Source: a virus. From it: a stretch of 64,000 nucleotides of DNA. The translations under genes were made by a program, and so were the position numbers. Below are positions 34,498-42,494 of this stretch, in pieces (the first letter of the stretch is position 1; each line of letters starts with the position of its first letter). Where the stretch lies: IMG/VR virus record IMGVR_UViG_3300013233_000856, positions 1 through 64,000 of that record. One strand, given 5' to 3'. The notes below the pieces were generated by a model that was not told the DNA's origin, ran no database searches, and worked only from the letters and a program-made list of their open reading frames with translations.

Positions 34498-35342
34498 GAC
34501 ACCTGTAGTATGAAGTCTGGACTAACCCTGGTCTCTCCGTTCGGCAGGCAGACCCGTATCCTGTACTGGTAGCTCCCTACAAGCGGAATCCTGGTCGTGT
34601 CCAATAGGTACTGTAGGACAAAGGGATTGCTCCTGAACGTACCCTGGCGAAGCCCTATCTTCATGGGCTCGTCGTCTATTATGGTCTCGCAGTTATGCGT
34701 CTTGACCGTTACGAATGCACGTAGTTGAGGTATTATCGGAGCGATCCTGTTGTAGTCGAAGTCGTACAGGGGCTGGGGCATGAGGCCGACCTCGATCGTC
34801 CGTATCTCCGGCTTGTGGAGCTTCAGGTCCAGCGGCTCGAAGCTGAACCTGATCGTGCTCAGGCCGGAGTCACACTCGAAGCCGTCCGGGAAGAGCCAGA
34901 ATTCGTTGCAGCATCTTCTCCAGAGAGACTCGTCGTCAAGGATGGAGGTCCCTGTCACGCTGGTCACGCCGGTCACGCCTGTCGATCCGGCAGTGCCGGT
35001 CGGATCGGTCGGAAGGAAACTCCAGACGTCGAAGAAAATGTCTGGGACCACTATCCCGCTGGTCGGAACGTCCCAGAACAGATGGAAAACGCCAGGCTTT
35101 ATGCCTCCGGAACCGTCATCCTCGCGCTCCAGTGGAGCCGGATATCCGGTGTCGAACGGCGAGAGTATGGGGAACTCGGCGACTAGGTTCTCCGGCTGAA
35201 CTGCTGACTTGTAGATCTGTATTAATCTAACAGCAAAGGGATCCTCCGGAACACCGTTCCTGAAGAAGGTATTGTTCAGGTCTATGGTCCGCCCGAGACG
35301 GCCACTGATCCTGGACATCACGTCAGGTATGGTGCCGGACAT
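34494..35342 (-). CDS. Probable virion protein (neck/tail), 282 aa
   Basis: Beta-rich, with a Thr/Gly/Val repeat near residue 118-132 (GTAGSTGVTGVTSVTG) and the C-terminal strand pattern YQYRIRVCLPNGETRVSPDF. It resembles small phage baseplate or neck proteins in composition. ATGA overlap with the following gene. Confidence 0.7.
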   Translation of the reverse strand: MSGTIPDVMSRISGRLGRTIDLNNTFFRNGVPEDPFAVRLIQIYKSAVQPENLVAEFPILSPFDTGYPAPLEREDDGSGGIKPGVFHLFWDVPTSGIVVPDIFFDVWSFLPTDPTGTAGSTGVTGVTSVTGTSILDDESLWRRCCNEFWLFPDGFECDSGLSTIRFSFEPLDLKLHKPEIRTIEVGLMPQPLYDFDYNRIAPIIPQLRAFVTVKTHNCETIIDDEPMKIGLRQGTFRSNPFVLQYLLDTTRIPLVGSYQYRIRVCLPNGETRVSPDFILQVS

Positions 35343-35345
35343 TCC

Positions 35346-35564
35346 CTACTCCTCGACCGCATGCGGTCTGGCAGGCTTTGCGGGTCTGCGCCCGCGCCCG
35401 CGCCTAGACTTAGCCCTGGTCCCACCCCCGCTTCCGTCATCCTCCGCGCTACCCGTAGCTGGCTTCGTGTCGGACCCCTGAGTAGCACCCTTCGTGGAAC
35501 CCTTACTGACTCCTTCCGGAAAGAGGGCTTCGTCCAGGACTTCCTCGAACGTCCTGTGGCCCAT
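35346..35564 (-). CDS. Small Gly/Lys/Arg-rich protein, 72 aa
   Basis: Good GGAGGG site 5 nt before the ATG. The first 18 residues look helical; the rest is disordered, with a basic SRRGRGRRPAKPARP tail that could bind nucleic acid. It sits 3 nt before the next structural gene. Confidence 0.6.
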   Translation of the reverse strand: MGHRTFEEVLDEALFPEGVSKGSTKGATQGSDTKPATGSAEDDGSGGGTRAKSRRGRGRRPAKPARPHAVEE

Positions 35565-35580
35565 GACGGCCCTCCATATG

Positions 35581-35985
35581 CTAGACGACCATTCCGCGGA
35601 CCTGGAAGTCGCTCGTCACGAACAGTCCCTCAGCAGTGGTAAAGACGAACTGCGAATAGGGACGGAAGATCATGGGAACCCCGACCTCCTTTGACATGCC
35701 CGGATTCAGGACCCATGCTGGCTGGTATATCAGATTGCCGGACAATGCCAATCTCTTAACGAGCCGAACGGTGTTCTGTGGGAGGCGAGACCTCGACCTG
35801 GTAAGATGAACTAGGGCTATGCGGTATGCCGGGATGACGAGCCTGCCGTCGATGCAATGCAGGACGAGCTGCTGGTCCTCGAACCACTTGGGCAGGGAGG
35901 CAGCCTGTGGGTCGCCGGGACCGTAGATCCTTACCTTCTCGTAGACCACGTCGCCGGACAGGGCGACCCTTTCAGCCTTGATCAT
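35581..35985 (-). CDS. Hypothetical protein, 134 aa
   Basis: Beta-type protein with two similar halves (RVALSGDVVYEKVRIYGPGD and RLALSGNLIYQPAWVLNPGM), suggesting an internal duplication. Begins 3 nt after the stop of a 56-aa gene, with no clear ribosome site. Located in the neck/tail string; function unknown. Confidence 0.68.
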   Translation of the reverse strand: MIKAERVALSGDVVYEKVRIYGPGDPQAASLPKWFEDQQLVLHCIDGRLVIPAYRIALVHLTRSRSRLPQNTVRLVKRLALSGNLIYQPAWVLNPGMSKEVGVPMIFRPYSQFVFTTAEGLFVTSDFQVRGMVV

Positions 35986-35988
35986 AGG

Positions 35989-36159
35989 TTATTTTTGTTT
36001 GCCGAGCATGTCCATGACCATGTCGTTGATCCGCTTCACCTCGTCCGAGAGCCTCTTCTCCAGCCACTGATCGGCCTCGGCCTGGTCCTCCTCCGCCCGC
36101 CTGCGGTATTCGTCGGATATCTCGCGCGCCCTTGACAGGTAATATTTCTTCTGTATCAT
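35989..36159 (-). CDS. Small helical protein, 56 aa
   Basis: Starts at ATG 36159. Sequence is charged and helical (SDEYRRRAEEDQAEADQWLE), ending MLGKQK before TAA. Codon use matches its neighbours and it fits the gap between two genes with 3 and 22 nt spacing. Possibly a small tail assembly factor; not recognised. Confidence 0.65.
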   Translation of the reverse strand: MIQKKYYLSRAREISDEYRRRAEEDQAEADQWLEKRLSDEVKRINDMVMDMLGKQK

Positions 36160-36181
36160 CTAGATCATCCCCTAGCCAAGC

Positions 36182-36370
36182 TTAGCCAAGCCTGCCGGCA
36201 CCAGGAGCCGGCAAGGCCCCCTTGGCTGCAGTGCCCGTGGACTCTTCCCTTTCCCTCTTGCGTTCCTTGATTATCCTGTTGAGCCACCAGCTACGCTCCT
36301 CGCCGGTCATGTGCTCTACCTCAGTAAGACTGAATCCGCCGTGGTACTTAAGTAGGAAGGACTGTTCCAT
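36182..36370 (-). CDS. Tail-chaperone-like C-terminal ORF, probably made by frameshift
   Basis: 62 aa from its first ATG, but the frame stays open upstream and reads coherently (HQELENEYEHLMEQSFLLKY) back into the end of the preceding gene. No ribosome site precedes the ATG. The LLKYHGGFSLTEVEHMTG and RSWWLNRIIKERKRE segments look like those of short tail-assembly proteins. Contractile and siphoviral tail chaperones are often expressed as a frameshifted fusion; here a T6 run at the end of the upstream gene could allow +1 or -2 slippage. Confidence 0.7.
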   Translation of the reverse strand: MEQSFLLKYHGGFSLTEVEHMTGEERSWWLNRIIKERKREREESTGTAAKGALPAPGAGRLG

Positions 36371-36377
36371 CAGGTGT

Positions 36378-37385
36378 TCATACTCGTTCTCTAGTTCCTG
36401 GTGACTCCTTTGGACGAAAAAAGTTTTCGGTAATCGGCAAGTCTATCTTGATCTGTTGCTCGCAGTGAGGGCACCTGATCTCGATGTCCGTGTCTATGCC
36501 GGGAGCATCGATGTTGATCGTGTCGCGGACGATGGCGATGTCCTTCGAATGCATACGGGCGACCACGGCGGATATCTTCATCTGGTCCGTAACGCCATTG
36601 ACGCTCACGATGGCCATGTTGAGGTTCTCCTCGATCGTGGAGTCGAGGGACTGGTCGACACCAGGAACTGCAGCCCGCCGGATCTTCATCTTCTTCTCTA
36701 TCCTGGTAATATCGCGCTGACGGAGAAACTTTACGTCCGCCCAGACGTCACGGCCGAGTAGCTTGGAGAAGTACGGCAGATCTACCCTAATCGGCTCCCT
36801 CTGGTACTTCGACGAGCGGACCTTGCCCCACAGCTTGTTCAGATCATATGACTGTGCACTCTGCTGCTTGCAAGCTTCATTACTGCAGGTGACCACGAAC
36901 TCATAATCGTTGCCGTGCGTTATCCCGCGCAGATAGAACAGGAGGAACGCACGATCGCCGACCAACAGGTCCATGTGATCAAAGCCGTTCGGAAGCCTTA
37001 CACAATGCTCGTACATCTTCTCCAGGGCCTGACCAGTCTGTGCAAGCCTGGAGGTGGCCATGATCTTGTCTACCTCCAGCGTCATCGGTCGTACCCTGAC
37101 CTTGCCTTCAGGAATCTTGCCGTCGTAGAATATTCCCTTGCTAGGCAGGATGCAATCCTCCCACGGCACGATCTCGTTCTGCGGTTTGCTGATGAGAAAG
37201 TCAACGACGTCTGTAGCAGACGCCCCCTTTGGGAGCTGCTCGTTCAACGGCATATCCTTCTTCGCCGGAGCCTCACTGGCCTTGGCCGGCCCTTCTGCCT
37301 TCGCTTGCTTGCCTTTCGGCGGCGCAGGGGCACGGGATGCACTGCCACCCGTCACCGAACCAAGACTGATCTCGCGTTCTGCCAT
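36378..37385 (-). CDS. Baseplate hub / tail assembly chaperone-like protein
   Basis: 335 aa from ATG 37385 (GGAG at 6 nt). The N-terminal 60 residues are Ala/Lys/Pro-rich. The core has LPSKGIFYDGKIPEGKVRVR and the end has two Cys pairs (CSNEAC and CPHC), a likely zinc site. This layout resembles the T4 gp26-type baseplate family. It sits between the tube gene and a short ORF in the shifted frame, the usual place of a tail assembly chaperone. Either role is possible. Confidence 0.7.
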   Translation of the reverse strand: MAEREISLGSVTGGSASRAPAPPKGKQAKAEGPAKASEAPAKKDMPLNEQLPKGASATDVVDFLISKPQNEIVPWEDCILPSKGIFYDGKIPEGKVRVRPMTLEVDKIMATSRLAQTGQALEKMYEHCVRLPNGFDHMDLLVGDRAFLLFYLRGITHGNDYEFVVTCSNEACKQQSAQSYDLNKLWGKVRSSKYQREPIRVDLPYFSKLLGRDVWADVKFLRQRDITRIEKKMKIRRAAVPGVDQSLDSTIEENLNMAIVSVNGVTDQMKISAVVARMHSKDIAIVRDTINIDAPGIDTDIEIRCPHCEQQIKIDLPITENFFRPKESPGTRERV

Positions 37386-37422
37386 GTCGTTCTCCATAGA
37401 AGGTTCAGGACAACCTGCATGA

Positions 37423-37433
37423 CCATATGTACT
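37423..37433 (-). promoter_or_regulatory. Candidate promoter, TACATATG variant
   Basis: AGTACATATGG on the minus strand, about 38 nt upstream of the chaperone-like gene. Confidence 0.35.
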
Positions 37434-37442
37434 CTCGAAGAA

Positions 37443-38096
37443 CTACCGGTCTTCGGGTTCCACGGTGAATGCGGCCGGCTTCGGAACTGGAGTAGGGCCA
37501 CCGCCACCGCCACCGCCACCGCCACCGCCACCGCCACCGCCACCGCCACATCCGGCAGGCTTGCTCTTGTCGCCCATAGGCGGATCTATCTTGGCAAAGT
37601 CGTACGCCACTGAGACCCTAAGGAGCTTGATCTCCGAACTCGTATAGGTGACATCCGCCTCGTCTATCTCCTCCGGCCACGCGCCATGCAGCTCTATCCT
37701 ACGTAGTGAGCCGCCACGTCCATCAAGGAGCTCCAGCTTGACGAGACCCTTGTATCCACCTCCCTCGGACGTAGAAAACTTATGGCCGGAAATGCCCTTG
37801 GATAGAGTATAGACCTTGTCCGACCAGGTCCGGATCTGGTCTCCAAGCTTCACCGTGTCATAGAACGCAATGGTCACGTTGTCCCACCGGACCGACTTGG
37901 CGAACTTGTACCACAGCAGCCCACCGAGAATCTCCTGGAACTCCATCCTCTGTTTAGGCAGGGTAACGTCGCGCGCCCAGAAGTCCTTGTTCAAGGGACC
38001 TGCAGCAGTTATCCGCCACCTATGCTGGAACAGCGGCTCCAGCGTGTTGGACGGAGTGTTCTTGGCGCCCTTTCCGCCTATCATGAAACCCGGCAT
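37443..38096 (-). CDS. Tail tube-like protein 1, gp19 type, with poly-Gly linker
   Basis: Starts MPGFMIGGKG after AGGAGG. The body follows the T4 gp19 pattern: RHRW-type N-terminus (LFQHRWRITAAGPL), then VKLELLDGRG and RIELHGAWPEEIDEADVTYT with ...LLRVSVAYDFAKI. After the tube domain comes a run of about 17 Gly, then a Pro-rich 20-residue tail. Tube proteins form the hexameric rings of the inner tail tube. The paralogue at 38366 has no Gly run, so this one may be a specialised tube or baseplate tube ring. Confidence 0.85.
   Translation of the reverse strand: MPGFMIGGKGAKNTPSNTLEPLFQHRWRITAAGPLNKDFWARDVTLPKQRMEFQEILGGLLWYKFAKSVRWDNVTIAFYDTVKLGDQIRTWSDKVYTLSKGISGHKFSTSEGGGYKGLVKLELLDGRGGSLRRIELHGAWPEEIDEADVTYTSSEIKLLRVSVAYDFAKIDPPMGDKSKPAGCGGGGGGGGGGGGGGGGGPTPVPKPAAFTVEPEDR
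37498..37550 (-). repeat. Hexanucleotide microsatellite (CCGCCA)n encoding poly-Gly
   Basis: Eight perfect copies of CCGCCA at 37501-37548 with flanking partial units. In frame in the tube gene as Gly codons. Each gain or loss of a unit changes the linker by two residues without a frameshift. Confidence 0.9.
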
Positions 38097-38107
38097 GGAT
38101 GCCTCCT

Positions 38108-38120
38108 GAATATCTTTGGA
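38108..38120 (-). promoter_or_regulatory. Candidate late promoter of tube gene 1
   Basis: TCCAAAGATATTC on the minus strand, 11 nt before the tube start and directly next to its AGGAGG. It forms one arm of a near-perfect palindrome with the divergent element. Confidence 0.6.
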
Positions 38121-38130
38121 CAAAGATAGG
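38119..38130 (+). promoter_or_regulatory. Candidate divergent late promoter
   Basis: GACAAAGATAGG on the plus strand, 2 nt before the ATG of the 78-aa gene. The arms TATCTTTG and CAAAGATA are separated by 2 nt, so two promoters overlap head to head. The plus-strand transcript would be almost leaderless. Confidence 0.5.
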
Positions 38131-38132
38131 TC

Positions 38133-38369
38133 ATGACCATAGACCAGCTACAGAACGAAGTCCTCAACCTAGCGCACCACATTGAGGACGTCAAGAAGGC
38201 AGTCAACAAAATAAAACCACGGGACAAGGAGCAATATGCAGACATCAAGCTGGCGATGTCCGGCATAGACGACATCATAGAGGGCATCGGCAGGATCAAG
38301 GACATGCTGCCCACAAAGCAAGCCTCTGAAATTGACAGAATAGCCGGTGAAATCGAAGAACAGCCCTAA
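38133..38369 (+). CDS. Small helical protein, 78 aa
   Basis: Helical, charged, with heptad-like pattern (IDQLQNEVLNLAHHIEDVKK). No Shine-Dalgarno site; the candidate promoter is next to the ATG. It converges on the second tube gene (4-nt overlap). Codon use is coding-like; a minus-strand frame here is Met/Ser-rich and implausible. Function unknown. Confidence 0.7.
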   Translation: MTIDQLQNEVLNLAHHIEDVKKAVNKIKPRDKEQYADIKLAMSGIDDIIEGIGRIKDMLPTKQASEIDRIAGEIEEQP

Positions 38370-38893
38370 GCCGCCCTGTTCGCCCTATCGTACCTCATCG
38401 AAACCTCGATCGTCATGATCTCGGTGTCCGTATAGTCCAATTCCTTCCAGTTAACATCCTTTGGCCAGACCCCAAACAGCTCCCAGGACTCGGAGGTTGC
38501 ACCAGTGCCATTCAGCATCTGAAGCTTGGCGTTTTTCTTGTACTTATTTGGCGCGCTCACCGGAATATTGCCGGTATGGACCCCGACCACGCCGTTCAAC
38601 CAGTCCCACATTGCCTTCGAAACATCAGGATTCTGCTCTCCATCGTACCACACCAGGCTGATCGGCTCCCAGCCGTGCTTGCCGGCGAAGTAAGCCTTTT
38701 CCTGATTGTGGTGCATCTCCGGCTCTTCGAACGAAAATTGCGGTCGACTGGCCTCTCGAAGTATCAAGAGAACGTTCGAAGCCAACGTGCCACCGGCCGT
38801 ACCGATCGTCTCGAACGTCCAACGATGCTTTCTGCGGGTCTCGGTCAGGTTGCTCGGACCATCACCAACTCCGCCAATCGTAAAGCCAGGCAT
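38366..38893 (-). CDS. Tail tube protein 2, T4 gp19-like
   Basis: 176 aa from MPGFTIGGVGDGPSN after AAGGAGG. The C-terminal WELFGVWPKDVNWKELDYTD and IMTIEVSMRYDRA are textbook gp19-type tube features, as is the KHRWTFETIG start. It is the best candidate for the main tail tube subunit. A paralogue lies next to it at 37443. Confidence 0.92.
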   Translation of the reverse strand: MPGFTIGGVGDGPSNLTETRRKHRWTFETIGTAGGTLASNVLLILREASRPQFSFEEPEMHHNQEKAYFAGKHGWEPISLVWYDGEQNPDVSKAMWDWLNGVVGVHTGNIPVSAPNKYKKNAKLQMLNGTGATSESWELFGVWPKDVNWKELDYTDTEIMTIEVSMRYDRANRAA

Positions 38894-38916
38894 GTCAACG
38901 TCCTCCTTAGTCCACG

Positions 38917-38927
38917 GATATCTTTGA
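38917..38927 (-). promoter_or_regulatory. Candidate late promoter of tube gene 2
   Basis: TCAAAGATATC on the minus strand, 23 nt upstream of the tube start. A second, partial copy (GTCAAATA) lies 4 nt further up. Confidence 0.6.
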
Positions 38928-38943
38928 CCGTATTTGACGGAAC

Positions 38944-39726
38944 ATGAAAGACTGGAAGAAAGTCCCGCGAAAACAGGCCAGACAGATAGACGAGAAATGG
39001 AACGAACTAAAGGCGTTCGATTGGGACACCGACAAGCTAAAGCCACCGCCGCAGCCGACACCGGACGAATACCTCACCGTGCACGACGCGGCAAGGGAGC
39101 ACCCAAAAGGAGAACCGGCCAAGGAGCGCGTCAGGAGAATGCTGTGCCAGCTGCGCAGGACGACGCTAGCATGCAGCATGTGCCACCTGGGGCGCAGGCT
39201 ACACCAGCGCGACCATTACCTGTTCGATCCGCATGTCTTCCACGGAGGCCAGCCCGCCAGATGGGTTGTCGTCGGACAGAATCCAGGACTGGATGAGTGT
39301 CTACAGCACGAACCGTTCGTCGGACCATCCGGCAAGTTCTTCAACGAACAGATCGAGAGACATGGCCTGTCAAGGAATAACTTCTACATCACCAACGCGG
39401 TCAAGTGCTGCACGAGGGATAACGCAACCCCGTCCGCCGAGAACATCGCAAGGTGCGCCCCCATACTGCAGATGGAACTTACCATATTGAACCCGATACT
39501 GGTCATAACCCTAGGGGCGATTGCGCTGAAGGTTCTTTGCCCTGGAGCCAGGCTGGACACAGACCTTGGCAGGATAATTGAGTCTGAACGGTTCGGGGTC
39601 AAGGTTTTCTCAACCTACCACCCATCACCAAGGAACATGGTAATAGAGTCCAGGAAACAGGCATTCGTGCGGAACATAAGAACCATATGCAGGATATATA
39701 GGGCCATGGCCAGTGAAGACCAATGA
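38944..39726 (+). CDS. Family 4-type uracil-DNA glycosylase (4Fe-4S)
   Basis: The catalytic-loop segment WVVVGQNPGLDECLQHEPFV and the following GPSGKFFNEQIERHGLSRNN are characteristic of family 4/5 uracil-DNA glycosylases. Four Cys (CSMC near residue 78, C for CCTRDN and C for ARCAP) can bind the iron-sulfur cluster. TYHPSP near residue 220 is the second catalytic motif. It removes uracil from DNA. The N-terminal 65 residues are extra and charged. Start without a strong ribosome site. Confidence 0.9.
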   Translation: MKDWKKVPRKQARQIDEKWNELKAFDWDTDKLKPPPQPTPDEYLTVHDAAREHPKGEPAKERVRRMLCQLRRTTLACSMCHLGRRLHQRDHYLFDPHVFHGGQPARWVVVGQNPGLDECLQHEPFVGPSGKFFNEQIERHGLSRNNFYITNAVKCCTRDNATPSAENIARCAPILQMELTILNPILVITLGAIALKVLCPGARLDTDLGRIIESERFGVKVFSTYHPSPRNMVIESRKQAFVRNIRTICRIYRAMASEDQ

Positions 39727-39864
39727 AGGCCATGGCTCGATCTCGAGCCTGCCCCAGCTGATGAGGCCGGGTGGCCGTCATAAAGCTTCCAAAGAGAACT
39801 TGGATAGAGAACATCAATATTAAACTGCGGCTGCATAGCCTCCCGTGGTTCGCGACCATAGGTG

Positions 39865-40242
39865 CTATCGATACTTCGGCTTGACCACCGCCTCCATGAC
39901 CGGACGCGGACTGCGGATCACGCCGTCGGAGGCAACCTTGCCCTTGCCCTTGCGCGGAGAAGGGACTCTGGAGCCCTTGGCCTTCAGGCCCTTTTTGTGG
40001 CCCTTCATGAGGTTCACCCTCGCCACACGCTTCTTCTTCTCGGCTGGACCCTTGGCGGCGTCGATGTAGCTCTGCAACTCAGCCTCTGTTGCGCTCATGG
40101 CAGGCTTGCCGAGGTCAGCATCGAGCTTGCCCTGCTTCTCGGTGACCTTCTTCCCGCCGATCGTGCTTGTCTTCGTATCGTACTTCTCGGTGATACCGAA
40201 GCCGGCAAAGCCCTGCCCAAAGACGACTCGTGGAGCCTTCAT
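39865..40242 (-). CDS. Basic protein, 125 aa
   Basis: Starts after AAGGGAGGAAG. The second half is rich in Lys, Arg and Gly (KGHKKGLKAKGSRVPSPRKG), suggesting nucleic-acid binding or a capsid-internal protein. It has its own candidate late promoter. Not recognised. Confidence 0.72.
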   Translation of the reverse strand: MKAPRVVFGQGFAGFGITEKYDTKTSTIGGKKVTEKQGKLDADLGKPAMSATEAELQSYIDAAKGPAEKKKRVARVNLMKGHKKGLKAKGSRVPSPRKGKGKVASDGVIRSPRPVMEAVVKPKYR

Positions 40243-40276
40243 CTCTCTTCCTCCCTTGTGCCAGTAAACCTACCGG

Positions 40277-40287
40277 CCTATATTTGA
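40277..40287 (-). promoter_or_regulatory. Candidate late promoter overlapping the DUF488 stop codon
   Basis: TCAAATATAGG on the minus strand. Its TAG is the stop codon of the DUF488 gene. It lies 35 nt upstream of the basic 125-aa gene and is identical to the element before the sheath gene. Confidence 0.6.
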
Positions 40288-40931
40288 CGACGGGAGCCAA
40301 CAGGCACTCTGCACGCCTCCTGACGGTCCCCGCCCGGAGACCACTCCCTCCAGGACCGGAGAACGTCCGGATGATAGCGCTCGATCCTATTGCCCACGGC
40401 CCTCGAATGCTTGGTCAGCTTAGGCTGAAGATGGACCGAATCGATCCCACGGAAATGAAGACAGTCGGCGATCATGGACCTATGACACTTCCACCACAGG
40501 ACCTCACAACACATGATCCCGACGTTCCTGGTCCGCCCGGCCTCCACAAGCTCATCCACACCACCGAGAAACTCCGGCAGCGTCATGAACCACTGAAAAT
40601 CCCACAGGCCCTGACTATACCAGCTCGGCGACGCAGGATCCGCCTCCTTCTTCCCAGCAATCCGTTGCTTCGGAAACCTCCGCCCGGCATAAGCCTCGAG
40701 GTCGACCTCACGGTCCCTGAACTGTTCCTTGAGCGGCAGATGCTTCTCACGCCAGCCGCCAAGCTCAGGAACCCACCGATAGGAAGGGAGCCAGTTCTCG
40801 AGGAACTCCTTGTTGAACTGCGGCCACTTCGAACCCGGATGCGACCGGACGTCCCACACCTCGTCAATGTTCGCTATCAGCGACTCGAACGACTCCTGGT
40901 CAAGCTTCGAATGCCCTATCGTAAAGATCAT
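40278..40931 (-). CDS. DUF488 family protein
   Basis: 217 aa from MIFTIGHSKLDQESFESLI (AAAGGAG before the ATG). Then DEVWDVRSHPGSKWPQFN, LGGWREKHLP, and near the end MCCEVLWWKCHRSMIADCLH, the conserved (C/E)...CHR segment of DUF488. The biochemical role of the family is not known to me; it is widespread in bacteria and phages. Confidence 0.88.
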   Translation of the reverse strand: MIFTIGHSKLDQESFESLIANIDEVWDVRSHPGSKWPQFNKEFLENWLPSYRWVPELGGWREKHLPLKEQFRDREVDLEAYAGRRFPKQRIAGKKEADPASPSWYSQGLWDFQWFMTLPEFLGGVDELVEAGRTRNVGIMCCEVLWWKCHRSMIADCLHFRGIDSVHLQPKLTKHSRAVGNRIERYHPDVLRSWREWSPGGDRQEACRVPVGSRRQI

Positions 40932-40990
40932 GAATCCTCTCCTTTCGACCACTCCATATCGCAGCACCGGCCATGTGCAAGTCCATAAAG

Positions 40991-41063
40991 CGTCCTCGCC
41001 AGGACTCGAACCTGGAACCTGCGGATTAGGAATCCACCGCTCTATCCATTGAGCTACGAGGAC
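40991..41063 (-). tRNA. tRNA-Arg (anticodon CCU)
   Basis: A full cloverleaf on the minus strand: acceptor GTCCTCG/CGAGGAC, D-arm TAGCTCAATGGATAGAG, anticodon loop TTCCTAA with CCT, T-arm GGTTCGAGTCC. The discriminator base is G and CCA is not encoded. It reads AGG, a common Arg codon in this phage's genes. The aminotransferase stop codon lies inside its 5' part. Confidence 0.95.
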
Positions 41064-42175
41064 ACTGAACCCACCATAGCAGCCCGCCTACGCACTACCG
41101 AACACACGTGAGCCACCTGCTCATCGGTCAACCTGGGCGAAGACGGTAACACCACACACTCCCTGTTCAACCTAGAACTGTTGGCCTCCCCCAGGGGATT
41201 GACGAACTTCAGAAGATGAGCATGCGCCGACATTGGATAGAACATCGGACGTACCTCAATCCCGGCCTCCGAATAGTACCGCTCCGCAGACACAAAGTCA
41301 TCCCCCAGCACTCTGATGCCTACAAGCCAGCACAAAGAATGCAAGGACCGTTCCTGCATGGCCACGCCAGGGATCCCGGTCAGGCCCCTACGATATCCAT
41401 CATAGACCCTCTTCTTAGCGGCAAGGATCCCGTCAAGCCTCCCAAGCTGGGAATAGAGAAGCGCAGCGTGCAGGTTCGACATCCGATAGTTGTAGCCCAG
41501 GCAGCCGTGCACGAACCTAAGCGGTGACTGGGCCTGGGCGTGCAACAGGTAGAGATGCAGCATCAGCTCAGGGTCTCCCGACAGCACAGCCCCACCCTCC
41601 CCGCACGTGACTGTCTTGTTGCCATAGAAGGACACCGAAGACGCCAGACACGCTGTCCCAGTGAGACCGCCATGGGGACCATAACGTCCGAGGAAGCCCT
41701 CGCAGTTGTCCTCCACTATGACGTAGCCCGGCAGCCTAGACGCCAGAGCCGGCACGTCCACCGGATTGCCGAGGGCGTGGACGACGAGGACCGCAGCCTC
41801 CTCTGGGCCAAGTCCTGAAGCAACCTGGACGACCTCGTCAAGGTCGAAGTTCCAGGTGTCCAGGTCAGAACGCACAGGGATCAGGTCGAACTCCGGACCA
41901 TACCTGAAGGCGTTGTATGCCGCAACGTACGCATTGTCCGGCACGATCATCTTCCGGACGGACGGTCTAGCCCACGCCACTGCGTGTGCGAGAAGATGCG
42001 TCGCCGCAGTGCCGGAGCTGACAAGCAGGACATTCCTCACGGAGCTACGGGCACGCAGACGCTCTGCTGCCAGCTCCTTGTAGGCACCGAGCGAGGATAC
42101 CCATCCGGACCTGACGGCGTCCGTTACCGCCAGGACATCCTCTTCAGTGACGTCTGGTTCGTAGACCGGTATCAT
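41054..42175 (-). CDS. DegT/DnrJ/EryC1/StrS-type sugar aminotransferase
   Basis: 373 aa of the PLP-dependent sugar aminotransferase family: MIPVYEPDVTEEDVLAVTDA start, SSGTAATHLL for cofactor phosphate, IVEDNCEGFLG with the pyridine-binding Asp, SFYGNKTVTCGEGG with the Schiff-base Lys near residue 184, and YNYRMSNLHAAL. It converts a nucleotide-linked keto sugar to an amino sugar. The adjacent formyltransferase suggests an N-formylated amino sugar as product. Its stop TAG lies within tRNA-Arg; its start overlaps the upstream stop (TGATG). Confidence 0.93.
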   Translation of the reverse strand: MIPVYEPDVTEEDVLAVTDAVRSGWVSSLGAYKELAAERLRARSSVRNVLLVSSGTAATHLLAHAVAWARPSVRKMIVPDNAYVAAYNAFRYGPEFDLIPVRSDLDTWNFDLDEVVQVASGLGPEEAAVLVVHALGNPVDVPALASRLPGYVIVEDNCEGFLGRYGPHGGLTGTACLASSVSFYGNKTVTCGEGGAVLSGDPELMLHLYLLHAQAQSPLRFVHGCLGYNYRMSNLHAALLYSQLGRLDGILAAKKRVYDGYRRGLTGIPGVAMQERSLHSLCWLVGIRVLGDDFVSAERYYSEAGIEVRPMFYPMSAHAHLLKFVNPLGEANSSRLNRECVVLPSSPRLTDEQVAHVCSVVRRRAAMVGSVSS

Positions 42176-42480
42176 CAGTATGTCTTGTGCTTCCTCTGAA
42201 CGTGCCGTCCGTCGTCCAGGTCCCGCCCAGCCACCGCGTCCCGGACGATCTCGAGCACCTTCTCGTCCAGCTCGTCGATCAGGGCACTGCGCTGGACGTT
42301 CAGGTCACAGCACTTCTTTACGCTCTCATAGAGGTCACGCAGCCCGTCACTGCTGCCGAACCTATTCCTGAACTCGTCGAACGACATCCTGCGGACCTCG
42401 TATAGGAACTCCTGGTTGTTCCACATCTTCATGTCGACGGTCACCAGCTTGTCGACCAGACCGCCAAGCGTGTCGGCCAT
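42175..42480 (-). CDS. Small protein of sugar-modification cluster, 101 aa
   Basis: Strong AGGAGGTGA site before the ATG. Helical, starting with GGLVDKLVTVDMKMWNNQEF and then RRMSFDEFRNRFGS, with a CC pair near residue 60. I have an impression of similar small proteins in glycan clusters but cannot name a family. It is coupled to the aminotransferase start. Confidence 0.7.
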   Translation of the reverse strand: MADTLGGLVDKLVTVDMKMWNNQEFLYEVRRMSFDEFRNRFGSSDGLRDLYESVKKCCDLNVQRSALIDELDEKVLEIVRDAVAGRDLDDGRHVQRKHKTY

Positions 42481-42494
42481 TCTTCACCTCCTAA

